Assembly: GCF_032854445.1 (NCBI RefSeq)
Contig: NC_088295.1
Location: forward strand, 18,463,385 to 18,527,384
From: Liolophura sinensis
Lineage: Eukaryota; Mollusca; Polyplacophora; Chitonida; Chitonidae
Direction: 5' to 3'
Length of the DNA: 64,000 bases
Of this stretch, positions 1 through 11,000 are shown in pieces (the first letter of the stretch is position 1; the number at the start of each line of letters is the position of its first letter). The translations under genes were made by a program, and so were the position numbers. The notes beneath the pieces were generated by a model. It was not told where the DNA came from. It saw only the letters and a list, made by a program, of their open reading frames with translations, and did no database searches.

Positions 1-40
<40 letters not shown>

Positions 41-51
41 TATATATATAT
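1..51. repeat. (AT)n microsatellite
   Basis: Almost uninterrupted AT dinucleotides with one phase slip near position 33. The repeat probably continues beyond the left edge of the window. Confidence 0.95.
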
Positions 52-629
52 TCGGCTTAAGTAACAAAATATCGAATTACTTTTGACTTTTGTAAAATAC
101 ATGTTAATAACGAGAATTTTTGTGCTAGTGTAAGGTTAGTAAGAAGAGATGTGTTATGTGTATGTTAGAACAGACTGATACTTAAATCAGACGTAGCCTT
201 GGTGTAAATGTAATGGTATGAGCAAGGATCCGTCTGCTATAATGAGTGACCCGAATCCCTCTTATAGAGACAGCAGTTCAGACATCTAAGATACCTCTTA
301 TTGGTAGTCTGATCTTATTGGGATTCCCCTGATTGTCGGCATGAGCTGGGAAACTTCACACTGGGACATGACATGATACCTGTGATGCGGAATTTGGGGG
401 ATCCTTTGAATAGGGCAAGAGTTGGGATACTTCCTATTGGGGCATAAAGGGATCCTTTTTATTAGAGACACGAACTGAGATGCCTCTGGATTGGGACATG
501 TTGAAATCATTCTTACTGGGGGCAGAGGTTAGAATCGAGTTAGATAACTGGCAGCATGAGTTTTTCCAATTAGAGGCATGAGCTTGAGTACCACTGATGG
601 AGTTTGGACCCTTCAGACTTTGGATAAGA
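52..629. repeat. Degenerate left flank of the 85-bp satellite
   Basis: From about 230 onward, words such as GGGATACC, GACATGAG and TTGGGG recur irregularly, as in the satellite that follows but too diverged for a fixed period. I read this as the decayed edge of the array. Nothing gene-like is visible, and bases 52-230 hold nothing I can name. Confidence 0.5.
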
Positions 630-3600
630 ACAGGTATCTCATGTTATGGGGATGTAAAGTGGGATACCACTGTTTGGGGGACAGGAGTTTGAACCCTTCC
701 CACCGAGGATATGAGTTAGTATCTCATGTTATGGGGATGTAAGGTAGGATACCTCTGTTTGGGGGACAGGAGTTCGAACCCTTCCCACTGAGGATATGAG
801 TTAGTATCTCATGTTTTGGAGATGTAAGGTGGGAAACCACTGTTTGGGGGACAGGAGTTTGAACCCTTCCCACTGAGGATATGAGTTAGTATCTCATGTT
901 ATGGGGATGTAAGGTGGGAAACCACTGTTTGGGGGACAGGAGTTTGAACCCTTCCCACTGAGGATATGAGTTAGTATCTCATGTTATGGGGATATAAGGT
1001 AGGATACCACTGACTGGGGGACAGGAATTTGAACCCTTCCCACTGAGGATATGAGTTAGTATCTCATTTTTTGGGGATGTAAGGTAGGATACCACTGACT
1101 GGGTTACAGGAGTTTGGACCCTTCAGACTGAGGATAAGAGTTGGTATATCATGTTATGGGGATGTAAGGTAGGATACCACTGTTTGAGGGACAGGAATTT
1201 GGACTCTTCCCACCGAGGATATGAGTTAGTATCTCATGTTATGGGGATGTAAGGTAGGATACCACTGTTTGGGGGACAGGAGTTTGAACCCTTCCCACTG
1301 AGGATATGAGTTGGTATATCATGTTATGGGGGTATAAGGTGGGATACAACTGACTGGGGACAGGAGTTTGGACCCTTCCCACTGAGGATATGAGTTAGTA
1401 TCTCATGTTATGGGGATGTAAGGTAGGATACCACTGTTTGAGGGACAGGAGTTTGAACCCTTCCCACCGAGGATATGAGTTAGTATCTCATGTTATGGGG
1501 ATGTAAGGTAGGATACCTCTGTTTGGGGGACAGGAGTTCGAACCCTTCCCACTGAGGATATGAGTTAGTATCTCATGTTTTGGGGATGTAAGGTAGGATA
1601 CCACTGTTTGAGGAACAGGAGTTTGAACCCTTCCCACTGAGGATATGAGTTAGTATCTCATGTTATGGGGATGTAAGGTAGGATACCTCTGTTTGGGGGA
1701 CAGGAGTTTGAACCCTTCCCACTGAGGATATAAGATAGTATCTCATGTTATGGGGATGTAAGGTAGGATACCACTGTTTGAGGAACAGGAGTTTGAACCC
1801 TTGCCACTGAGGATATGAGTTAGTATCTCATGTTATGGGGATGTAAGGTAGGATACCACTGTTTGAGGGACAAGAATTTGGACTCTTCCCACCGAGGATA
1901 TGAGTTAATATCTCATGTTATGGGGATGTAAGGTAGGATACCACTGTTTGGGGGACAGGAGTTTGAACCCTTCCCACTGAGGATATGAGTTGGTATATCA
2001 TGTTATGGGGGTATAAGGTGAGATACAACTGACTGGGGACAGGAGTTTGGACCCTTCCCACTGAGGATATGAGTTAGTATCTCATGTTATGGGGATGTAA
2101 GGTAGGATACCACTGTTTGAGGGACAGGAGTTCGAACCCTTCCCACTGAGGATATGAGTTAGTATATCATGTTATGGGGATGTAAGGTGAGAAACCACTG
2201 TTTGGGGGACAGGAGTTTGAACCCTTCCCACTGAGGATATGAGTTAGTATCTCATGTTATGGGGATGTAAGGTAGGATACCTCTGTTTGGGGGACAGGAG
2301 TTCGAACCCTTCCCACTGAGGATATGAGTTAGTATCTCATGTTTTGGGGATGTAAGGTAGGATACCACTGTTTGAGGAACAGGAGTTTGAACCCTTCCCA
2401 CTGAGGATATGGGTTAGTATCTCATGTTATGGGGATGTAAGGTAGGATACCTCTGTTTGGGGGACAGGAGTTTGAACCCTTCCCACTGAGGATATAAGAT
2501 AGTATCTCATGTTATGGGGATGTAAGGTAGGATACCACTGTTTGAGGAACAGGAGTTTGAACCCTTCCCACTGAGGATATGAGTTAGTATCTCATGTTTT
2601 GGGGATGTAAGGTAGGATACCTCTGTTTGGGGGACAGGAGTTTGAACCCTTCCGGCTGAGGATATAAGATAGTATCTCATGTTATGGGGATGTAAGGTAG
2701 GATACCACTGACTGGGGGACAGGAGTTTGGACCCTTCCCACCGAGGATATGAGTTAGTATCTCATGTTATGGGGATGTAAGGTAGGATACCACTGTTTGA
2801 GGGACAGGAATTTGGACTCTTCCCACCGAGGATATGAGTTAGTATCTCATGTTATGGGGATGTAAGGTAGGATACCACTGTTTGGGGGACAGGAGTTTGA
2901 ACCCTCCCCACTGAGGATATGAGTTGGTATATCATGTTATGGGGGTATAAGGTGGGATACAACTGACTGGGGACAGGAGTTTGGACCCTTCCCACTGAGG
3001 ATATGAGTTAGTATCTCATGTTATGGGGATGTAAGGTAGGATACCACTGTTTGAGGGACAGGAGTTTGAACCCTTCCCACTGAGGATATGAGTTGGTATC
3101 TCATGTTATGGGGGTATAAGGTGGGATACAACTGACTGGGGACAGGGGTTTGGACCCTTCCGACTGAGGATATGAGTTATGGGGATGTAAGGTAGGATGC
3201 CACTGACTGGGGGACAGGAGTTTGGACCCTTCCCACTGAGTATATGAGTTGGTATCTTATGTTATGGGGATATAAGGTAGGATACCACTGTTTGAGGGAC
3301 AGGAGTTCGAACCCTTCCCACTGAGGATATGAGTTAGTATCTCATGTTATGTGGATGTAAGGTAGGATACCACTGTTTGGGGGACAGGAGTTTGAATCCT
3401 TCCCACTGAGGATATGAGTTAGTATCTCATGTTATGGGGATGTAAGGTAGGATGCCACTGACTGGGGACAGGAGTTTGGACCCTTCCGACTGAGGATATG
3501 AGTTGGTATATCATGTTATGGGGGTATAAGGTGGGATACAACTGACTGGGGACAGGATTTTAGAACCTTCCGACTGAGGATATGAGTTGGTATATCATGT

Positions 3601-3630
3601 TATGGGGGTATAAGGTGGGATACCTCTGTT
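630..3630. repeat. 85-bp tandem satellite, about 35 copies
   Basis: A unit of about 85 bp repeats head to tail. Landmarks in each unit are GAGGATATGAGTTAGTATCT, CATGTTATGGGGATGTAAGG and GACAGGAGTTTGAACCCTTC. Successive GAGGATATGAG words begin at 705 and 790, which fixes the period. Variants alternate (GTTTGGGGGAC, GTTTGAGGGAC, GACTGGGGGAC), and blocks of variants recur, suggesting amplification in multi-unit steps. A few units are shortened, for example near 3170. Stops in all frames argue against coding. Confidence 0.95.
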
Positions 3631-4515
3631 GAGCGCAGATCCTTTTTAATTTGGGAGTGGGAAATGTTAAGCATCACTCTTAGTATGAGTTCTAAATGGT
3701 AGTTCTAGGCTTCAAAACAGATATACGTTTACCAAATGTCAACCAAAGTCGACGTTCCGACTCAATAATGGCAAGACCAATTCCCTAACATAACCACCAA
3801 AAGCTAAGAAAGAAACATAAAGTAATAAATCAGGACGGATTCCTGTTAAATCAGGACGTATTCATACTAAATCAGGACGGATTCATGCAAGAAACAACAA
3901 CGGTTTTCAGTGATATGAAAAAAGACAAGGAATGTTCTAGGCGAGTGAATGAAATCAGTATCTAAATGGTGTACCATGCTAGTTGATAAATGGGCGCTAA
4001 TCAAAACTTATATATCAGTTGCGCTTAAAATGCGCCTTTTCATAGAACTAACTTAACGGCCAAATTCAACATGACGATTACGGCCCCTATTCAAGGGTTA
4101 AGTGGGAGAGTTATACTCATTATAAAACTTTAAAAGGTTAGAGTAAAGGAGTTTGATGGAACATTCTTGACACACCAGTTTTTGCAGTAATAACTGTTGG
4201 CGTTGTTTGAAGTCGTCATTTTACACTGAAAAATCTAGCAAATGCTACAAGGCGAGATATGTATACTCCAAATGCAGAACCGTTGGGTATACTATCCAAA
4301 CAGGATAATGTACAATGTCAAAATTGAAACTATTCCGAAGAAACAGTTTTAGTCTTTGGTGCGCCTTCTGAAGAGTCCTTAATTTTCACTAAACCCAGCA
4401 AATGTGGATGGATATATGGGGTGAATGGGTTTTTTATAGCTAGTAGATCTTCAATTTACCGTTTAGTGAATGAGAACGATCGAGTCTGACGAAGATTACT
4501 CTTAATAATTTCTGT
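3631..4515. other. Non-coding stretch with a small triplicate repeat
   Basis: Between 3826 and 3884 the word TAAATCAGGACGGATTC occurs three times at 21-bp spacing; the middle copy reads GTATTC. Nothing else in the stretch looks like a gene or a known element. Confidence 0.6.
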
Positions 4516-4740
4516 ATATTGTCCCATTCATTTGTGGCCTGGGGTCCTAGATGGCGGAAAGAGTTGCAGTTTCATGCACCAGGTGCCACGAGATGGGATC
4601 CTTCCAGCATGGGACTATATATTGGGAGCATGAGCTGGGATTTTTGCAACTGGGAAGGCTGCGTTTTTAAACCAAAATCAAAACAGAGAAATTTAAAGCC
4701 ACCTTTACCTATTCTTCATCCATACTGTGACTAATTCAAT
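4516..4740. repeat. Isolated degenerate satellite-like patch
   Basis: Words resembling those at 290-640 (GGGATCCTT, GGGAGCATGAGCTGGGA, GGCCTGGGGTCC) reappear here, beyond the right end of the array. I infer an orphaned, decayed piece of the same repeat. The short open frame across it has no recognisable domain. Confidence 0.4.
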
Positions 4741-6454
4741 TTCCGAACAGACTTGCTTGAAAAAAAATATTTTCCTTATCACTCATCGTATTTCTTGAAG
4801 GGTGAAAAATCTCCGTTACTAAAATATACATTCCTGGCCAGCTTTGATTTGTTCATTTGTCTGCAGAGATATGAATGAATGGGTGCGACAAAAAGCAGCT
4901 AATGCAGATATGGCAAATACGTATTCCACAGCGAGTTGCTGGCGAAAGGCGGTTTTGCCAAGTCCTTGGGGAGCAGCAACACCTCAATTATGCCTTCATT
5001 GAGAGACATGTCTCGGGGGAAGCATTTCTCTACGATTGGCTACATTAGGCTTGCCATGTTCGATTCGCTTCAGCCAGCCATTGATCAGCGAGCTATAGCT
5101 GGCTTAGCGTGAGGCCACGGCGCGCTCGCCTGCTTCCGTCCCCTGGTCTTGGCCGTGCTTTAGCCTGACAATTACCAGCATCGCAACACTAATGTCCCTC
5201 ATTATGGTCTCCTGGCTTCCCCAACGCTTAGACATGTTACATAGACTTGACGGGAAATTCGATCAGGTCAGATCAGGCGGGGAAAAAGCAACATGTATTC
5301 ACTCTGCAAAAGGCCTGCAAATAGCCGTAAAGATAATTTTCTCACTCGATGCTGTGTTTTTTTTTCTTTACTACACATTGATAGAGAGAATTAATTTTTT
5401 TTAAGTTTGTCAACGTAGAAACTATTTACACTAACCATTGACTGATCAACACGGCTTGGTACCCCACACTAACTCTTCACTGGACAGCTCAGTGAGACAT
5501 TCGTGAGTGACCACTGGACATCCGATCGCACTCTAATACAGCTTTTAACTTGGAGAGTCTCAGCAGCATCTGTTCATTTCTCAACAAGCTGTTATGACCA
5601 ACTCGATGGGGCGAACTAGGGACAAGGTTTGCCCTACAACATCCAGCTAATATATCAAGCATATTATCTTTTAATTCATTACCTTTCGAGAACATTCAAA
5701 GTATTATATTATAACAGTCATTCTGAGCAATAATGGGAGCAAATACGCTCAATGTTTTTCACATTCTAATCAAGTTTATTAATTTCCTTCGTTGAACAGA
5801 GAGCTTTCAAGCGTATATGGGATTACGTGTGACTTCCTGTTTGGCTAGGCATTTCATAACCACTATATCTGGGAGAAGCCCAGTGAGCCGAGAATCTGGC
5901 GTAGGTGCAAGGCATTCCTTGAAGCCTTTATCGGAAAATATTTAATGAAGCTGTACCCCATCAATTAATCATTCTTTCTTCTGAACACAATGTCCCATTT
6001 GTGGTTAAGGGAGAAAAACCGCCTTGATATGATTTGTAAGAGAGACTGTATCTATAATGAAAACATTCAGGCAAACAAATTGATTCGGAAATTTTGTTCT
6101 GGGTTTCCTGTGATAAATAATCATTTGTTTTGTGGTTTGTGTAACAGCCAACCTCGGCTGCAGCATAGGCATGTTTATGATTGTGAATCTGAATACCGAG
6201 AGATGAATTGTATACAACAGAAAACTGTGCGCAAAAAATGATGCAAAATCTCATGGGAATGGGATAGGATAGGATAGGCTAGAAAAAGCGATTACATGGT
6301 TGCACGCATCAATCAATACACTGGTCAGTAAAACTAACATAATTATAGAATACAAAGATTTTCTGTAAGAGTCTCCAGGGCCTGTAACTGTGCTACATAA
6401 CTATTTAGCACTGCTTACACATTTAGGTATCGAAAATACCAATGAGATATTACG
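4741..6454. other. Non-coding stretch, no gene recognised
   Basis: Bases 5040-5200 are richer in G and C than their surroundings. Short frames lie on both strands between 5960 and 6250 and overlap each other, which is what chance frames do. A GGATA pentanucleotide run occurs at about 6260-6280. I see no domain, RNA gene or element boundary. Confidence 0.5.
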
Positions 6455-6700
6455 ACCAACACACCTGAGAACACGATATTCGGAAACAGAGTGCGGGTGT
6501 AGCACAAACAGGGTCTTGTGTGCAGGAAAAACAAATGGAGTTTTGTCTGACCAACAGACCTGAGAACACGATATTCTAAAATATCTGTATGCAGGGTTTT
6601 ATAGTGTGCAGGAAAAACAAACAGGGTTTGTGTGTAGGAAAAACAAACAGGGTTTGTGTGTAGGAAAAACAAACAGGGTTTTGTGTGTCTTGTCTCATAT
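6455..6700. repeat. Short tandem repeat of about 26 bp
   Basis: The block GTAGGAAAAACAAACAGGGT recurs at about 26-bp spacing from 6608 to 6690, with an earlier diverged copy near 6520. A second word, GAGAACACGATATTC, occurs at 6469 and 6561. The array lies downstream, in transcript orientation, of the choline transporter exon and next to its splice-donor array. Confidence 0.8.
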
Positions 6701-6756
6701 TTCCAAATATGAGAACACCATTAAAATCAGCCAAACGTTCAAACTGAGGTTGTGGA

Positions 6757-7438
6757 CGCCCCGATGGTGAGGATGGCGTTATGAACCACACTCACCTGTC
6801 ATCGTGAACACTCCGACCATCATCCCGATGGTGAGGATGGCGTTATGAACCACACTCACCTGTCATCGTGATTACATCGACCATCAGCCTGATGTTGAAG
6901 ATGGCGTTATGAACCACACTCACCTGTCATTGTGAACACTCCGACCATCATCCCGATGGTGAGGATGGCTTTATAAACAACACTCACCTGTCATCGTGAA
7001 CACTCCGACCATCAGCCCGATGTTGAGGATGGCTTTATGAACCACACTCATCTGTCATCGTGATTACACCGACCATCAGCCCGATGTTGAGGATGGCGTT
7101 ATGAACCACATTCACCTGTCATCGTGAACACTCCGACCATCAGCCCGATGGTGAGGACGGCTTTATGAACCACACTCACCTTTCATCGTAAATACTCCCA
7201 CCACTTTTTCTGATGTCCAGAATGATGTTCTCAGCCACACTCACCTGTCATCGTGAACACTCCGACCATCAGCCCGATGTGGTGAGGACGGCGTTATGTA
7301 CCACACTCACCTGTCATCGTGATTACATCGACCATCATCTCGATGTTGAGGATGGCGTTATGAACCACACTCACCTGTCATCGTGATTACATCGACCATC
7401 ATCTCGATGTTGAGGATGGCGTTATGAACCACACTCAC
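6757..7438 (-). repeat. 64-bp tandem array made of an exon end plus its splice donor
   Basis: Read on the minus strand, each unit carries the last 37 bases of the adjacent choline transporter exon, the donor junction ATGACAG|GTGAG, and about 27 bases of intron ending CATAACGCCATCCTC. The + strand donor words start at 6791, 6855, 6919, 6983, 7047, 7111, 7175, 7240, 7306 and 7370; the true exon's word is at 7434. The period is 64 bp, with two spacings of 65-66. Nine of the ten extra copies keep the GT; the copy at 7047 has AT. Two subtypes differ in the exon-derived part: one codes like MVGVFTMT, as the true exon does, and the other like MVDVITMT. Confidence 0.9.
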
Positions 7439-7613
7439 CTGTCATCGTGAACACTCCGACCATCAGCCCGATGTTCCGGCCGGCTAGCATCACCTCCTCG
7501 CTGTCAGCATTCTTCTCGCTGCTCTTGGACTTCCTGGAAGCCCAGATACCAACAGCCAGGATGAGTAGGTAAAACACAACAATGGCGATGACGCCAGGCA
7601 CGTGCACTGTCAT
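7439..7613 (-). CDS. SLC5A7: High-affinity choline transporter, first coding exon (partial gene)
   Basis: This sodium-coupled choline transporter (CHT1, SLC5 family) would bring choline into cholinergic nerve endings for acetylcholine synthesis. The visible exon codes for the N-terminus. It starts [18 protein letters not shown], which gives the short extracellular end and most of transmembrane helix 1. A cytosolic stretch rich in Lys, Ser and Glu follows, then [14 protein letters not shown] at the start of helix 2. This order matches the known family start, where the next residues would be the TWVGGGYINGT motif. The start codon has a good context (ACC before ATG). The exon ends in phase 1 at ATGACAG|GTGAG, with GT at 7437-7438. 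No later exon can be found between 1 and 6700, so the rest must lie beyond the left edge or be missing. Identification is strong for the exon and unproven for the whole gene. Confidence 0.85.
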
Positions 7614-7769
7614 GGTGATTCCGTCTGCCTCTTGTCACTCAAACTCCAATTCTGTGTGAAACAACGTAGGCTTAATGAATACTATGTTATTTCAAGATAA
7701 TCAGTTGCACATAAAATATGAATTTTGCACCTCCAGTGACACATAAATGCCTCACTATATATATATACA

Positions 7770-7831
7770 TATATATGGTTCACATTTTTTTTAATTGAGT
7801 GAATATATATATGAATGAATATGAATATGAA

Positions 7832-7882
<51 letters not shown>

Positions 7883-8022
7883 ATTCATATCTGCTAAGTC
7901 AAATTTCCCCTCAATTAAAAAAAATGTGAAACAACAAAAATTCATTTTGATGGTTCACATCACAGCTGCTATTCATATCTGCTAAGTCAAATTTCCCCCA
8001 ATTAAAAAAAATGTGAACCATC
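7770..8022. repeat. Inverted and direct repeats around an (AT)n tract
   Basis: The word TGGTTCACATTTTTTTTAAT at 7776 reappears inverted at about 7912-7930 and 8000-8018. The block starting ATTCATATCTGCTAAGTC is directly repeated at 7883 and 7971. A pure (AT)n run of about 40 bp lies at 7834-7874. The layout resembles a foldback or MITE-like element opened by a microsatellite, but no clear target duplication is visible. Confidence 0.7.
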
Positions 8023-11000
8023 AAAAAAGAACAATCGTTCGTGTTTTGGAAGAGAGGAAGAAGTGAGTTCACTTATCATCTGTATTAGCGGTGCATTAGT
8101 CTACAGAACCCTCACAAGGCTTGGGGTTTAATTAAACGTTAAGGCAAACCATACCAAGCTGCTATTGTTCTTTATTTATTCTATTTGCGGACTGTGTAAA
8201 CAGCTAACAAAGTTGCGATGATGTGGCGGCGGGCTGGTCGTTTCCACGGCCTTAACTTCATTTGGAGCTGAAGTTTTCCTGTTATCCCTACAAACCAGCA
8301 TTCCAATCACCGAGATTAAATTTGCCGAGCCCGCCGAAGCACTGACAGTCCTTAATGTTGTAGAGTATAAATTTGCCCGACTATTGGGCCTGTACAGTGA
8401 CTGAGAGCGTCGGGCCGGGGATTGGGTAGAATAATTGGCGGGGTTTATCTGCTGAGAAGGCGTTATGAGCAGAGGTCTCCCTTTCAATCAGGAACAGCCT
8501 CCGTGGACAACATGTAAACACTTAAACAATCCACCTTAAATTAATTAGACGATACTTGGAAGTAAGAAAAAATAAACGTTAATCCTTAACTGTTGTGAAC
8601 AGCGCCACAACGTGACTGCTTAAAAAAGATTTTAACTGCGAAAGTAGGCATCATCAAACCGAGTAGACAGTAATTTCTTACGAAACAGATAGCAATGGTC
8701 GTTTCAACTATTTGCGTCATCTCGCCGTGACCTTCAGAGAGAGTTAGGTATACCTCATTACTGCTTATTATCCCGGTTAACTTTAAGCCAACTCTTTGAT
8801 CAGTGACCACTTATATTTAAATAACCCCAATCAGGAAGCGTGAAAAGTTTCATCAATCAATACATATCATTACTTAACAGAACCTTGACCTTTGATTGGA
8901 ACTCTGCTAGTGTGCTTCTGTCTCCCCCTGGGTAGCTGGACAGACGCAAGTTGCATGCTCTGTGAATGGAAGCGAACCACAATTGTGCATATCATAAACT
9001 GGCAAATTCACAGCCACGCACACTTTCGACCCACAGCATTAAACTATCACAGCTAAAAAAGAGGCAATTATTTGTTTGATTTCAAACATATAAAATATGT
9101 ATAATTCCAACACACAGACGAAAAGGTTCCTGCCTATAGGCCTGTCCATTGCCTTGATATATATATACTAAATTGGCACATATTATTTCATCAATTTTAT
9201 CAACACTACAGACGGTATATACATGCACAATCTATTTCCACGGTAAGACTTAAGCTGAATTTAGACGTTCTACAGGAATATAGCGAACTCTGACTGTTAC
9301 ACTCGAGCAATAACGTTGGGAATACCATCAGCGTTTGTACAGTTAAAAATATGCTTGTGGAAACAATCAGCGCGTTTACTGCTCTGTGATTGGCAATCAG
9401 TCACAGGGTTCGTTGAAACTGGTGTGACCAAATCGTGCGCACTGTAGCATTGGACCGATAGTTTAATTCTTCACTATACAAAGTATGTTTTGTCTGAAAG
9501 GTTCATCAGTGAGACTATTCTTGGATGTTAACCAAGATTGCCCCATATCAGACGTAACCAACATCCAGTTATAAAAGTGTACCATGAATATTTGATAAAC
9601 TTAGTAAAGCGGCTCACAGAGAGAAGGCACTAAAACACGCAAAGCTCAGGCAGAACATTGCACTGGGAACGTTTATCGACCTGTGTCACAGCATCCTCAG
9701 GGAATAGCCGGGTGTCCTTTCAAAGTTGACATATCTATTTTTTTTTTACAGTATGCTCCTTAGGCTACTCGCCTATAGAGGTATTCATATTTAGTGCCTC
9801 GGGTATCTCATACACAACTTATCTGGTATTTGTTTTCCGCCGCCTTACTTCAGTTAACTAAACGTACAGTAATTAAAATTGTCGTAATCCGAGATAGATT
9901 GTCGTGACAATATTTTCAAAAGAGAACGATTTCGTTGGCAAAGTACCATGCGAGTAAATATTTGTCAAATATTATTTTATGGTTGCGAACTCTTCAAGTT
10001 TAACGCCAAACGGCTCGTTATGTTTTACAAGAAAATAAAATGGCGGCGGTCACAACAATGTTGAGGGCCAGGATAAAATATTATTCACGTGTTGTACTTC
10101 GCTTCCATATTTTTAAGCGTATTAACCATTAAGCATAGCAATGCAATACATACAATTAAATTGGAAACGTTATTGAACTCCTGTATCAGTTACCAATAAA
10201 TTTTGCATTTTGTAATTTTAGTATACTACTTTTCAATATGTCTCACCAGGTTCTTATGAAATTCCCTTTATTCAATGAAGCAGGTCGTAGCTTAACTTTG
10301 AACATGTGACATTATTTCGTCTGTGCGAAAACATGATTTCGTCTCTTCAACAATTATATACACCTCGGATTTTAAAACTTTAAACTTTAATGGATTGTGC
10401 AGAACATAGAAGACTATCTTTGTTTACCTAGTTATTAGTAAAACAGTAGCAACGATCAGCTTGACTGGAATGAAACTTGATTTATATTTAAACCATAATC
10501 AATGGATTTGTAAACATGTTTTTGTGAGCGATAACAACGACGGTAAAGCTTTACTGTCATCCCATGTGCGTCACAGTATACTTAAAATACAAAAATAAAA
10601 GAATGTAACAACCTTTGTGAGACCATAAATCAGAAAAGACCACTTGAAGATTATCCAGGATATTTTTGAATCACCACTTCAAACCATTTCTTGCCGTCAT
10701 TACAGATAAAATGTATACAAGCCGTAAGCCTTTCTACGTCAAATTTTATTTCTGAGACCACGATCTACGTGGGTTGGATGTCCCATCAGTCGTTGTATGC
10801 CATGTATTATTCATTCTGTTTATCAGTTTATAGCAGAGAACATAATTTACCCAAAATAGCAAGAGAAGCCGAGTTAAGCAGGCTTGTCGCCTATCGTTAC
10901 CTATTCCCTGTATGTAATTGGCCTAGGTTATAAATCCTGTAGCTTCACCAGAATCAGTCTGTCAGGTGAAAATCTATCAGACAATATCTTGCCCTCATCA

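Noticed and set aside
630-3630. CRISPR array
   Set aside because: The whole unit is repeated without unique spacers, and the DNA is clearly eukaryotic.
4905-5030. Minus-strand GLGKT word resembling a P-loop
   Set aside because: The frame is short, has stops on both sides and lacks a Walker B or any other ATPase motif. A competing frame reads differently with equal length.
7682-7945. Isoleucine/tyrosine-rich frame
   Set aside because: Produced by the (AT)n tract and its flanking inverted repeat.
8176-8487. 103-codon minus-strand frame 5' of the choline transporter
   Set aside because: Low-complexity Ser/Pro/Asn content, no domain and no splice evidence; at most untranslated leader.
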